From Membranipora membranacea (lineage: Eukaryota; Bryozoa; Gymnolaemata; Cheilostomatida; Membraniporidae), in NCBI GenBank assembly GCA_914767715.1, contig OU612072.1:15934001-15998000 (forward strand): DNA of 64,000 nucleotides, read 5' to 3'. The stretch's first letter is position 1. Each line of letters starts with the position of its first letter. A program made the translations under genes and the position numbers. Below the pieces are notes generated by a model, which saw only the letters and a program-made list of their open reading frames with translations, had not been told where the DNA came from and searched no databases. Of this stretch, positions 10,698 to 21,310 are shown piece after piece.

Positions 10698-12494
10698 TGG
10701 GAGGCATCAGGCTTCGCATCAGTACATGTCGACCAAGGAGAGGTGGGCCCACTAACTAATGGGGTGGAGGGCCACCAAGAGGAGAGGGTTGCTGCCCTAC
10801 AGACGGACAATGACATAGCCACACTACAAAGACAGTCCCCGGGGGCTGTAGGTCAAATTTATCATGCCATAGAATCTGGACAACAGATTTCCCAGGCCGA
10901 GCTGGGTGAAGGGGATCAGGAACTGTGTATGTTGGTTAGACTGTGGCCAACTTTGTTCCTGGATGAGCAAGGAATCTTACGTACCACGGTGACTAAACCA
11001 GGTCGGAGGGTACATCCTGCCATTTGCCCACCTTTGATGAGAACAGAGGTTATCTGGCGTTGTCACCAGATGGCTCACAGCGGAGCCAGTCGCACTACAG
11101 AACGGCTGCGTTTGAGCTGGTACTGGTATGGAATGGTGAGCATGGTGAGACGTACTTTGTCAACATGTGAGGTGTGCCAAGCGGCTAAGCATGGTAAAGC
11201 ACCGAGTACAACAGGTACCCGCCATTTGTACAGCGGTCGGCCATGGCAGTGGGTTGCTATTGATCTAGTCGGGCCAATGCCACTAACACCGAGGGGTAAT
11301 CGGTGGATCTTGGTCTTGAGTGACCACTTCACCCGTTGGGCGGAAGCCTTACCTATACCCGATGCCACAACACCCTCTGTCGCTTCAGCTCTACATACAG
11401 AGATATTCTCACGGTTTGGAATACCGGAGCAACTTCACAGCGACCAGGGGACTCAATTTGAGTCGGACTTGATGACAGAGTTGTGCTCGATATGGGGGTT
11501 GAACAAAACACACACGACGCCATACCGGCCCCAAGGTAATGGAGTGGTTGAACGCAATAACAGGACTATTGGTGACTCGATGCGAGCCTTACTCCTAGGT
11601 GGTCAACAAACAGACTGGGATCTCTTGTTACCAGAGATAATGGCAGTGTTTAGAGCAACACCCCATACTGCTACTAAGGAAACGCCAAACTACATGTTCA
11701 TGGGGAGGGAGAATCGGCTCCCAGATCTACTGGCCTATGGACAAACAGACACAAACACGAGATCACGTTCACAGTATGCAATAGAACTTGGAGAACGTAT
11801 GATTGCTGTCCACGAGGAGCTACGCCTCAGCCAAAAGGCAGTGAGAATGAGGGACACCGATGAGCCACCGCTATATGCTGTAGGTGACCTTGTATGGATG
11901 GTAAACCACCAAAGGAGGCGTGGAGAGATGGGAAAACTCAAAGAGAAGTATGTTGGGCCCTATACTATTAAAGAAGTTCGCCCCAACCACACCTACATCA
12001 TAGCACAGGGAGAGCGGATGTCCGTACAAAGCGAAGTGAGGCTAAAGCCTTTTGTAGAATGTCCAAGTCTTGGGGGCAGGGCACCAGCTTCCAGTGAACC
12101 TTACCTCCAGCGACCACGGAGGAGGGCTGGACAGAAGCCTAGACAAGTGGACGAAGAAATACCTGTGGAACCACAGTCAGTCGAGGAGACAGGAGAGGTG
12201 ATAGTCTACGAGGTCCCATCAGATGAGGAAGACACTGTGACTACCGATGTTAAACAGGAGCCTCAGGAATGGACAACAGAAGAGAGCACTTCAGAATGGA
12301 AAGAGCCGACAAACACTGGTCGTATCCGCCGTAGACCAACATACCTACAGGAATATGACTGTTCGACTATTGACACCAGGAACAACCAGTATGCAAACAA
12401 TGCGGAAATCATGCTATCAAGTGACCACTCTGGTTCGGATAGTCAAGTCAATACAGCAGAGGTAAAAGTAAAAGTAAGAGGCCCAGGGATATTG
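10698..12494 (+). CDS. pol: Ty3 element integrase
   Basis: The open frame runs on from RNase H across one TAA; the first ATG is at 10743. A zinc-binding HHCC module is visible with His at about 108 and 112 and Cys at about 142 and 145. The catalytic core has Asp 174 (AIDLVGP), Asp 234 (HSDQGTQFE) and Glu 270 (NGVVERNNR). A GPY/F module follows (YVGPYTI, about residue 404). The acidic C-terminal tail has PEST-like clusters and runs to the BEL insertion. The frame reads 11 further codons into the BEL LTR before stopping at 12527. Across the reconstructed empty site it would stop two codons into the junction, so the native C-terminus lies at the insertion point. The protein would join element DNA to host DNA. 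All catalytic residues are present. Confidence 0.92.
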
Positions 12495-13771
12495 TACCGG
12501 TATGTTAATATATCAGGAGAGTTTTAGCAACACAGACGTTTATTTGTGTAATATCACGAGCTGGTACCCTGAATAATAAAATTCAAAGTAAATAATAAAA
12601 CTGGCATAGTGTGGTGATGATACAAAGCAAAGGTGCTATATGTATGAAAAATCAGCCTTAGCGAAATACAATTTGATATTATTAATTATTATGCTGTCAA
12701 TAACATTAGGTGTTGCTTGCTATTCGATTCGATTCATATTGAATGAAACATTTGAATGCAAAGAATGATGTTACATGATAATTATTATTACACTTACAAA
12801 AATACTGCCCCTCCGTTAACATACAGTAGGTAGGATAAATAGTTGAGATCTGGTCTAATGATTAACGTATAGATGTAGATCTTTATCTGAAAGAAATGGT
12901 TACAAATCCTAAATACATGCTTATTTGTAAGCGAATAAATTTACACAGAAATACAAAGTGAATCTCAGTGTTTTAAATGATCAATTCAAGAATCATATTA
13001 TCAAACACATTGCGTTAATTGAAAAGCAACAATAATTGGTAAAGGTGAATTTACTGCTGACGTGCTGTCAATCTGTCCTCAAGTATTGAAGATGACAAAA
13101 AACTACTAGAGCAAAATAATCATATCAAACAAATATTCTAGCTGCACTTACAACTATTGTAGATGTTATCCGTTTGGTAGAATAGAAAACAGTACGGTTT
13201 AATAGAATGTTGAGTATGATCTGCTGACATAGTAACAAAGTCAGCGTCTGCTGTACTGATGTAAGATATTGTATCTCATAAAATCAGTGGTGTGATGGTG
13301 ACGTACACACTAGAGTGCCCACTTCGGTGGCTAAATTGACACTAGCACATAATTGCCTTGCTGCATATGACTGGGTGTGTAACATTGTATGGATAAAAGA
13401 AAGCTAAGTAATTATGGTGCTACAAGTGTAAAATGGTTAGAATCAGATATTCTGAATATACTGATACATCACATACCTAGGGTTTTGACAGATTATGTCT
13501 GTCAAAAGTATAACATAATTAAAGCTACTTAAAATAAGGCTCATGTCCGAAGCCAAATGATGAATGGCTCCGAATAGCAGCGCGGCGCGAGTCAAGAAAA
13601 AACAGTAAATGATGCGTGGCCGCCCACCCACAGCAGACAGTTCACATCCCTCCAACCAGAGAGGGTCCCGATAACTTACCCTTTTTATCTACTGCGGTTT
13701 CACCTGGTTATATCTTAACCATCAACGGGGACAAAAAGTGCTAGTCTATGTACACTCCTTGTAATAATCGT
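12493..13771 (-). repeat. 3' LTR of the BEL element
   Basis: Matches 19955-21234 almost base for base. The differences I can see are at gccttagcg/gcctcagcg, agcgaat/agcgcaat, aagcaacaa/aagcaagaa, acattgt/acagtgt and gacaaaaa/gacaagaa. On the element's strand it ends in ..CCGGTACA. Its first 57 bases encode the last residues of pol, so pol overlaps the LTR. Small ORFs in both LTR copies (13443-13655 and 20906-21118) are identical repeats without known domains. Confidence 0.92.
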
Positions 13772-14959
13772 GTCCCCACCACCTGAATACTCAATGGTCT
13801 TACCTTGCACCTTATAGTTCTTATAGCATAAAGCAACTTTTCTTACCTGGCCATCTGCACTGGGGAACACTTCTTGTATCCGTGCTAGGCGATACTGTTT
13901 GCGGAGTTGGTTTGAATCAGTGACGAGAACTGTATCACCTACCTTGAAGTTCCTAGACTGCTTGTGCCACTTGTTCTGAGCTGCCAAGGTCGGTGCATAT
14001 AACTCCATCCACTTTCGCCAAAAGTCGTCTACAATGCTCACCACCAGATTCAGTCTGTTCTTTAGGGAGTCATCATCTCTCCACTCTCCAGGGTTTCGTG
14101 AAAATGGTCGTCCTATCAGAAGGCAGTTCGGGGTGAGTATCGACACATCGGAATCCTCTGAGGGTAGAGTGCCTAATGGTCTCTCATTGACTAGATTTGC
14201 TACTTCATAGCAGACTGTCATAAACTCACTAGCAGACAGACGATTGTGTTCGACTGAAGGTTTCAGACACTTCTTTACAGTCTTGATAAGAGACTCTGCA
14301 GCGCCCTGGTACCAGGAGCTATCTCCAGGTCCAAACCGCCATTGAAGTCCATTCTCTATACCAACTTTCTTTATTCTCACTTCATCGAGACTCCTCCATA
14401 CATCCTGTAACTCCTTCTCAGCAGCCACAAGTTGTGTTCCAGTATCCGAGAATATCAGTCTAGGCCATCCCCTCACACTAACAAATCTCTTCAGTGCAAG
14501 TAGAAAGGATTCTGTGCTGTATCCAAAAACTGCCTCAATGTGCACAGCACGTGATACCAGATCTGTAAAGAGCACTCCATAGGCCTTGCCGGATGTGCGC
14601 TTTTGGACTTCGCCTCTGATGACAAAGGGTCCAAACAAATCAAGCATTGTGTGATTGAATGGTGGTCCAGCTGTTAATCTTTCCACTGGTAGCTGAGCCA
14701 TATTCTGACTGAGAAGTACCGGATTGTGGAGTTTGCAGTGTTGACATCCATGGATAACACTACCAACTATCTTTGTGCCTTGAGATATCCAGTATTCCTC
14801 TCGGAGTCGAGCGAGCGTCGCGTCACGACCTCTATGTCCGGAGTCGATGTGAGCTTGCATGATAGCTAAATTTGTGAACTCATGAGATGATGGTAGGAAC
14901 TTCTGTAGATTTGTCTTGATAGCAGTCATGGGATTTCTCTTAAGGAGCCGAGAACCCAT
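13715..14959 (-). CDS. pol: BEL element integrase region of pol
   Basis: 414 codons from 14959 to the stop at 13715. The N-terminal HHCC module has His 37 and 42 and Cys 72 and 75. Catalytic residues are Asp 107 (MLDLFGP), Asp 172 (IFSDTGTQ) and Glu 222 (GAAESLIK), then a C-terminal beta-rich DNA-binding stretch (KVGDTVLVTDSN). It belongs to the same polyprotein as the upstream pol ORF, but the frame breaks in the A7 run near 15011-15017. The native reading joins the two regions through this run. The ATG at 14959 is therefore internal, not a true start. The run of identical bases makes a one-base sequencing or assembly error a real alternative to mutation. Confidence 0.9.
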   Translation of the reverse strand: MGSRLLKRNPMTAIKTNLQKFLPSSHEFTNLAIMQAHIDSGHRGRDATLARLREEYWISQGTKIVGSVIHGCQHCKLHNPVLLSQNMAQLPVERLTAGPPFNHTMLDLFGPFVIRGEVQKRTSGKAYGVLFTDLVSRAVHIEAVFGYSTESFLLALKRFVSVRGWPRLIFSDTGTQLVAAEKELQDVWRSLDEVRIKKVGIENGLQWRFGPGDSSWYQGAAESLIKTVKKCLKPSVEHNRLSASEFMTVCYEVANLVNERPLGTLPSEDSDVSILTPNCLLIGRPFSRNPGEWRDDDSLKNRLNLVVSIVDDFWRKWMELYAPTLAAQNKWHKQSRNFKVGDTVLVTDSNQLRKQYRLARIQEVFPSADGQVRKVALCYKNYKVQGKTIEYSGGGDTIITRSVHRLALFVPVDG

Positions 14960-14975
14960 GATCCATACCCCCTCT

Positions 14976-17900
14976 TCAGTCTTGATAGGGTTGAGTTTCC
15001 AGTAGCGTCCTTTTTTTGTCTTCCAGATCTCTCACCATCTCCTTCTGTACATCTTTCACGATCCAGAGCAGAGCATCCTTAAGATCCTGAACACAAGTAT
15101 TGACGACTCGTCCATCTTCCCATTTCCCTCTCTTAGCCAGGTTTCTTAGTCGAGCGACAGTCCAGAGCAGAGATTTTAGCGACTTGAAGTTAGCATAGTT
15201 GAATATCTGTACAACAGGAGCAACTTCAGCTGCATTACAGATCTTCTTTTCTCCAGGAAGTGTTACTACAGGATCAACTTCACACTTTGTACCCCACTGT
15301 TCTTCTGGTAGATAGAGGAATGGAGGTCCACGCCACCACTCTGATTCCGGTCCGATGTCCTTAGCTGGTTTTCCACGAGTGAGCCAGTCTGCTGTGTTGT
15401 CTGTGCCTTTGATCCACTTCCAGCTCGACAGATCTCCCTTTGTAGCGTTCTGTATTTCTCCCACACGAATTCCCTCATAGAGCTTGAACCTGATAGACTT
15501 GCGATTGAGCATACATAGGACAGTGGCTGAATCTATCAGTTGATGGATACTTTCATACTGAAAGCGAGTCTCCTCCTCAATGACTTTTCTGCCCCGCTTG
15601 GACAGGACAGCTGCGTTGAGCTCCATTTGGGGTATACTCAGTTTCTGTTTGAGAGGAGCGATTCTGCACTTGGCCATAATCAGACGGCACCAATACTCTC
15701 CATTAGTTAGCTTCCATCGAACATAAGCACATAATCCATATGCGTCTTGGCTAGCGTCAGATAGGATGATCAGTGATGGTTTTCCTACCGCGTTGTCAGG
15801 TTTTAAGCATCTGTCATACTGCTGTTGCTCTATGTGAAACATCTCCTGGAAGAATTGGATCCATTTCTTTCTCATGTCTGCGGGTAGGTGTTGGTCCCAA
15901 GCTAAGTCTAGGCACCAAGTTTCACGTAGAAGATACTTAGCTCTGAAGGTGAATGGCCACAGGATGCCAAGCGGATCGTAGACTTTCATAGTTTGCTCTA
16001 ACACGATCCTGCGAGTCAGCACATCAGGTATGGATTGAGGTATCTGGCCGATAGTAAGATTAGGCTCTGTATAGACACCCCGCTTCTTCTGCGAGAAATT
16101 GAGACTGGTAGTGAATGTAATCTTGTCATGTAGAGGGATCCAGTGCACTCCGAGAACTTGCATGCTGAAAGGCTGGTCTCCGGGCACAGGAACATCACTC
16201 AAATCAATTCTCTTTCCATCTTCACCACTAAAGATAAAACACTTGATCCTGAATCCAGTGAGCTCCAGTACGGTCTTTGTGTCCTTAGCAGTAGTTTCAG
16301 CTATCTCTTTCGATGGAAATGAGTCGATAATGTCGTCAACATAAGTGTTGCTCTTCAGCAGCTGAGCAGCCCTCGGGTATTGTCCTTGGAAAATCTCTGC
16401 AGATTTCTTGATGGCCTCCGAGCTTATCGCTGCAGCCGGTCGATCTCCCATATTCACTCTTGTAATGGCATACACATCTGGTTTCCTCTGCTCAAAGTTA
16501 CGCCAGAGAAATATGTGTGTGTGTTGCTCGACATCACCAGTGAATATTGAATTGTACATCTTTGTAATGTCCGCTACTACAGCGACTTGCTCTTCTCTCC
16601 ATCGGAGAAGTATCCCAAGAATGTTACTCAAATATGAGTCTGGCCCTTTAGCTAGGCAGCTGTTGAGTGAGACTCCTTTGTATAGCTGGGAGGAGTTGAA
16701 TACTATTCTCACGGGTGTTGATTCGGATTTGGGATTCTGCACTGCGAGATGGCTGATGTAATACACTGGCCCATTCCATTGAGATATCTCGTCCTGAGTG
16801 AGTTTACGAGCAACTTTCCTACTGATCATATCTTGGATCTGATCCGAGTAGATTTGAGCCCATTGCTTGTCTTTCGCTAGAGTTGTCTCTGTACTGCGTA
16901 AAGTAGCAAGAGCTGAAGAAAAGTTGTCAGGAAGAGTTGAAGGATCAATCAGCCAGGGATAAGCCGTGGTAAATCGTTGGTTAGCTTCATCATACTTCAA
17001 GTTGGCTTGGATCATCTGTAGTTCTTGTTCTTCTTTGAAGGAGAAGTCTTGACCTTTGATAGGGCACTTTCCACAGCGGCACGCTCCACATCTAGGCTCT
17101 ATCTCTATTCCGAGTTCTTCACCTTGCATGAAATCTCCAAGAGCAGCTCGCTCAGCTTTGGTCAAACATGTGATGACTCTATCAAACAGGATATGCTGGG
17201 GACTGATTGGTGAGATTGGTTGAATGCGTTCAGTGATAGTGGCATGAGCTAATATAGAAGAATGAGAGCTCATATTAGACAGGGCGGGGTGACTTCCTTG
17301 TAGGCACAACCCAAACGGACTCCGTAGTACACTCAGATGTTTTCCGGCTGTCGCGACTTCGTTCTTTGGGTGCAGCCCAAAATAGTCGTTACCAACCAGA
17401 ATATCGACTTGACCAGCTTCTCTCATCAGTAGATTGACATTGATAGATGGAAATAGATTAGAGAGCGTATTCAGGTTCAGCTCCTCAACTCGAGATGTAA
17501 TCTGCTCCATGCTATATGCCTTTATAGTAACCGTAGTGTTGTCCTCTGTGAGTAAATCAAGTGAGTACAGATAAGACAACTCCGTCTTGCTACAGTTGCC
17601 TAGTGTTGTGACGTCTAGATCAACCTGGTGTAATCTCCTAGCGCCGAATCGCTTGACAGCATTATTAGAGATAAATGACGCATTCGACCCTCCATCGAAG
17701 AAGACAGTAGCCTTTCTGTTACTCTTGACAACTCCGACATGCTGAATGGGAAACACTGAAGAGTTCCTTTCCAAGCTTCCATGATTGTTGCTTGCCTTGA
17801 CTGTACTCTTGGAATCTTCCTGCTTCGCCTTGTCTTTGTACGAGTCTTTAAATTTATATGACGATCCTGTTGAGGTCGGCCTCTTTACATTACCTGATTT

Positions 17901-18242
17901 ACTACTTGTACTTGTTGATTCTTGCTTTCCTCGACACAGTAAAGCATGGTGGCCCTGTTTGTCACACTGGGGGCAGAGCTTATCAAGTGTAAAGGCGTCT
18001 CTGGGGTGTTGACCAAAACATTGAAAGCATAATGAATGAGATCTCAAGATATCATATCGCTGTTTAACATTGAACCCTAGGAAACTTTGACATTTATCTA
18101 ATGAATGAGACTGAGTTCTATGTAATACACAGTATGATGATGGGTGCTTGCTGGCATCACTCATTGACCTACTACTAGACTCGTCATGATCTGACTCGCC
18201 ATAAAAAGCATTGACGCTACGCTTTTGAGGTTTTTGAATGGA
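14976..18242 (-). CDS. pol: BEL element pol: zinc knuckles, protease, reverse transcriptase, RNase H
   Basis: Open from just after a TAG at 18243-18245 to 14976; the first ATG is at 18164 (1062 codons). In order from that ATG: a Cys/His region including a canonical CCHC knuckle at residues 64-77 (CX2CX4HX4C); a retropepsin-like motif VFFDGGSNASFIS with Asp 157, where the third position is Gly rather than Thr/Ser; a Cys-rich insert RCGACRCGKC near 358-367; RT with Asp 532 (VADITKMY) and the YVDD box at 608-611; then an RNase H-like region beginning about IILSDASQDAYG. The order is typical of BEL/Pao. The end at 14976 is caused by the A7 frameshift, after which integrase follows. Confidence 0.9.
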   Translation of the reverse strand, partial: SIQKPQKRSVNAFYGESDHDESSSRSMSDASKHPSSYCVLHRTQSHSLDKCQSFLGFNVKQRYDILRSHSLCFQCFGQHPRDAFTLDKLCPQCDKQGHHALLCRGKQESTSTSSKSGNVKRPTSTGSSYKFKDSYKDKAKQEDSKSTVKASNNHGSLERNSSVFPIQHVGVVKSNRKATVFFDGGSNASFISNNAVKRFGARRLHQVDLDVTTLGNCSKTELSYLYSLDLLTEDNTTVTIKAYSMEQITSRVEELNLNTLSNLFPSINVNLLMREAGQVDILVGNDYFGLHPKNEVATAGKHLSVLRSPFGLCLQGSHPALSNMSSHSSILAHATITERIQPISPISPQHILFDRVITCLTKAERAALGDFMQGEELGIEIEPRCGACRCGKCPIKGQDFSFKEEQELQMIQANLKYDEANQRFTTAYPWLIDPSTLPDNFSSALATLRSTETTLAKDKQWAQIYSDQIQDMISRKVARKLTQDEISQWNGPVYYISHLAVQNPKSESTPVRIVFNSSQLYKGVSLNSCLAKGPDSYLSNILGILLRWREEQVAVVADITKMYNSIFTGDVEQHTHIFLWRNFEQRKPDVYAITRVNMGDRPAAAISSEAIKKSAEIFQGQYPRAAQLLKSNTYVDDIIDSFPSKEIAETTAKDTKTVLELTGFRIKCFIFSGEDGKRIDLSDVPVPGDQPFSMQVLGVHWIPLHDKITFTTSLNFSQKKRGVYTEPNLTIGQIPQSIPDVLTRRIVLEQTMKVYDPLGILWPFTFRAKYLLRETWCLDLAWDQHLPADMRKKWIQFFQEMFHIEQQQYDRCLKPDNAVGKPSLIILSDASQDAYGLCAYVRWKLTNGEYWCRLIMAKCRIAPLKQKLSIPQMELNAAVLSKRGRKVIEEETRFQYESIHQLIDSATVLCMLNRKSIRFKLYEGIRVGEIQNATKGDLSSWKWIKGTDNTADWLTRGKPAKDIGPESEWWRGPPFLYLPEEQWGTKCEVDPVVTLPGEKKICNAAEVAPVVQIFNYANFKSLKSLLWTVARLRNLAKRGKWEDGRVVNTCVQDLKDALLWIVKDVQKEMVRDLEDKKRTLLETQPYQD

Positions 18243-18245
18243 CTA

Positions 18246-19867
18246 CCTGTTGTTACAGTTATGGGACTTCTCACGCTCTGCCCACCGTATGACCATGCTT
18301 CGCTCTGTCTCAAGGAAAGCCATAAAATGTCTGAAAGGTCTGGTCCTGTCATCTGGTGTCATTGTTGATACAGTTTTCATCCAATCCCGTTGAAGCATCA
18401 TGGGTAACATGTCTGCTAGCCTATCGATGTGAGGCATGGTGATAGTTGAAATGTGTCCTACTTCCCCTAGCTGACAATAAGCTGCCTCCACAGATTGATG
18501 AAATTCACTAAACTAGAGCGATCATTATCCTTTACTGGGCGAACCTGGAGCAGGTCTTCGAGAACTGAGTCAACACACAAACCTGCATCACCATAATGAT
18601 CATCAAGCTTTGATAGTATACGAGAATACGACATGGGCTGTGTGGCGTATATACACTGTACAAGTTGCTTGGCCTCACCACGTAATAGCTCTTTGAGAGA
18701 GACTACCCTATCATAATCATCATATAACTCTACACTAGCATATCTCATCCACATTGATCTAAATTCGTACCACTGTTTCCTGTCACCAGTGAATGGTGAT
18801 GGTGGAATAATACGCTTATGTCTAACCTGTGCAGAATATTGCATATCATTGGATTGCATGGTAGCCATAGGTACATGAATGGGTGAATGTAAAGAGCCAT
18901 GTGGTAATTGATCATAGGCACTAACGACTGATGACATAATATTGCCTGGCTGTGCCATACTCTGATTACTATCATTGTGATTGATATCAGTTACATGTAG
19001 AATAGAACGCGGTGGTGGGGCACTACGTGTTATACTTACTGGTGTAGATGTACCGTGAGTGAAAGTCACATGTTGGCGGCTATCACTCACAGCACTAGTG
19101 CTCACTGGTGCACTATTATGTATGGTGTCTTGTGTAGAAGTAGCTAATGACTGAGTAACATCATTATTAGAGCTCACTGGGGGGAGCGATGCTCCCTGTC
19201 CACCAGGGGGAGACGACCCCACCTCACCCCCGCCCTCCCAGGACCCCGGCCGCCTGCGCGCTGTGTCATCAACGCCATCATCACTAAGCTGCGGGTCATG
19301 AGCATGAGGGGCAGATTTATCTATACTGTTAGTTCTAGTATTAAGACTAATGCTTAGCCTAAATAAAATTGAGGTAAGCTCTTCTATTTTAACATCATAA
19401 TCATTGCAACTGTTATGAGAATTTAGAATAGATATACACTGTTCACACTGTTTGGCAATAGTAAAAGCATAGCTATCATTCCCTATAATAGTTGAAGACA
19501 AAACACCATTAGCTTTGATAATTGCCAGGTCACAATCATTGAGAGTATTACTGATTGTGTTGGAAAGCTGAAGCTCGTTATATTTCTTACAGGCTGAGTC
19601 ATACAATGCCTGAGCTTCAGAAAAATACTGATCAGGGTCTTTGCCACCAACTTTTTCGAGACCAGAAAATTTCTCCGATGATGTTACACATTCAGTGAAT
19701 TCTACATGGGTTTCACTGAATAAATCGAATACTGTATTTAACTGGTCACTCAGTGATTTCAGATCAACATTGTTAGATGGTGACAATATTCTATTAGCGA
19801 GAGTAGTCACTTTAGCTTTGTGGCGTGTTCGCTGCTGTTTGAGTTGGTAAATACCTTGCTCATCCAT
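18246..19867 (-). pseudogene. gag: BEL element gag with frameshift and in-frame TAG
   Basis: The first part (19867-18467, 466 codons) begins 88 bases after the 5' LTR. It has an N-terminal helical region, a Ser/Thr/Pro-rich linker with GC-rich codons near 19200-19270, and the conserved BEL gag (DUF1759-like) segment PPSPFTGDRKQWYEFRSMW. The frame is lost near 18500. The reading resumes in another frame at 18491 with EAAYCQLGEVGHISTI and runs to a TAG at 18243, after which pol continues in that same frame. Gag normally assembles the particle. The TAG could be a mutation or a readthrough stop. Its position just before the zinc knuckles recalls gag-pol junctions, but one copy cannot decide. Confidence 0.82.
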
Positions 19868-19954
19868 GACGACGAATACCTGTAGGCTGAGTTGACGTAG
19901 ATCTCTGAACTGGGCGTGTCACGGTCACTGCGGCGCTCCCAGTATTTTTGGTAC
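19868..19954 (-). other. BEL leader with probable primer-binding site
   Basis: Between LTR and gag ATG. Read on the minus strand, TGGGAGCGCCGCAGTG starts at 19941, 13 bases inside the LTR end, and begins with the TGG expected of a site complementary to a tRNA CCA end. The 13-base offset is unusual, so the assignment is tentative. Confidence 0.5.
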
Positions 19955-21234
19955 TGTACCGGTATGTTAATATATCAGGAGAGTTTTAGCAACACAGACG
20001 TTTATTTGTGTAATATCACGAGCTGGTACCCTGAATAATAAAATTCAAAGTAAATAATAAAACTGGCATAGTGTGGTGATGATACAAAGCAAAGGTGCTA
20101 TATGTATGAAAAATCAGCCTCAGCGAAATACAATTTGATATTATTAATTATTATGCTGTCAATAACATTAGGTGTTGCTTGCTATTCGATTCGATTCATA
20201 TTGAATGAAACATTTGAATGCAAAGAATGATGTTACATGATAATTATTATTACACTTACAAAAATACTGCCCCTCCGTTAACATACAGTAGGTAGGATAA
20301 ATAGTTGAGATCTGGTCTAATGATTAACGTATAGATGTAGATCTTTATCTGAAAGAAATGGTTACAAATCCTAAATACATGCTTATTTGTAAGCGCAATA
20401 AATTTACACAGAAATACAAAGTGAATCTCAGTGTTTTAAATGATCAATTCAAGAATCATATTATCAAACACATTGCGTTAATTGAAAAGCAAGAATAATT
20501 GGTAAAGGTGAATTTACTGCTGACGTGCTGTCAATCTGTCCTCAAGTATTGAAGATGACAAAAAACTACTAGAGCAAAATAATCATATCAAACAAATATT
20601 CTAGCTGCACTTACAACTATTGTAGATGTTATCCGTTTGGTAGAATAGAAAACAGTACGGTTTAATAGAATGTTGAGTATGATCTGCTGACATAGTAACA
20701 AAGTCAGCGTCTGCTGTACTGATGTAAGATATTGTATCTCATAAAATCAGTGGTGTGATGGTGACGTACACACTAGAGTGCCCACTTCGGTGGCTAAATT
20801 GACACTAGCACATAATTGCCTTGCTGCATATGACTGGGTGTGTAACAGTGTATGGATAAAAGAAAGCTAAGTAATTATGGTGCTACAAGTGTAAAATGGT
20901 TAGAATCAGATATTCTGAATATACTGATACATCACATACCTAGGGTTTTGACAGATTATGTCTGTCAAAAGTATAACATAATTAAAGCTACTTAAAATAA
21001 GGCTCATGTCCGAAGCCAAATGATGAATGGCTCCGAATAGCAGCGCGGCGCGAGTCAAGAAAAAACAGTAAATGATGCGTGGCCGCCCACCCACAGCAGA
21101 CAGTTCACATCCCTCCAACCAGAGAGGGTCCCGATAACTTACCCTTTTTATCTACTGCGGTTTCACCTGGTTATATCTTAACCATCAACGGGGACAAGAA
21201 GTGCTAGTCTATGTACACTCCTTGTAATAATCGT
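19955..21234 (-). repeat. 5' LTR of the BEL element
   Basis: The partner of 12493-13771, about 99.6 percent identical by eye. Past 21234 the sequence aataat and then atatt follows; the ATATT matches the flank at 12488-12492. The six extra bases between the LTR and the duplicated flank are unexplained. Confidence 0.9.
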
Positions 21235-21310
21235 AATAATATATTATAGGAACCATCATCCGGATCATTGCATGTTGATGCATGGAACTAATTATGTTCT
21301 TTTTGCAGAA

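Larger units (their letters stand above)
12493..21234 (-). mobile_element. BEL/Pao-type LTR retrotransposon inserted in the Ty3 element
   Basis: Two directly repeated LTRs of about 1.28 kb (12493-13771 and 19955-21234) flank gag-pol read on the minus strand: gag about 19867-18165, then zinc knuckle, protease, RT, RNase H, integrase to 13715. The domain order and the YVDD catalytic box are those of BEL/Pao elements. The LTRs differ at about five positions, so the insertion is recent. Flanks carry ATATT on both sides (ending at 12492 and starting at 21241). There is one frameshift in gag, one in-frame TAG in gag, and one frameshift in an A7 run in pol. Confidence 0.92.

Noticed and set aside
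13443-13655. 70-codon ORF, repeated at 20906-21118
   Set aside because: It is identical in both copies because it lies in the duplicated BEL LTR; it has no domain and no sign of being a gene.
21272-21310. Earlier in-frame ATGs for the Ty3 accessory ORF
   Set aside because: They lie before the splice-acceptor-like tract. The ATG at 21311 directly after it is a better start, though the upstream one cannot be excluded.
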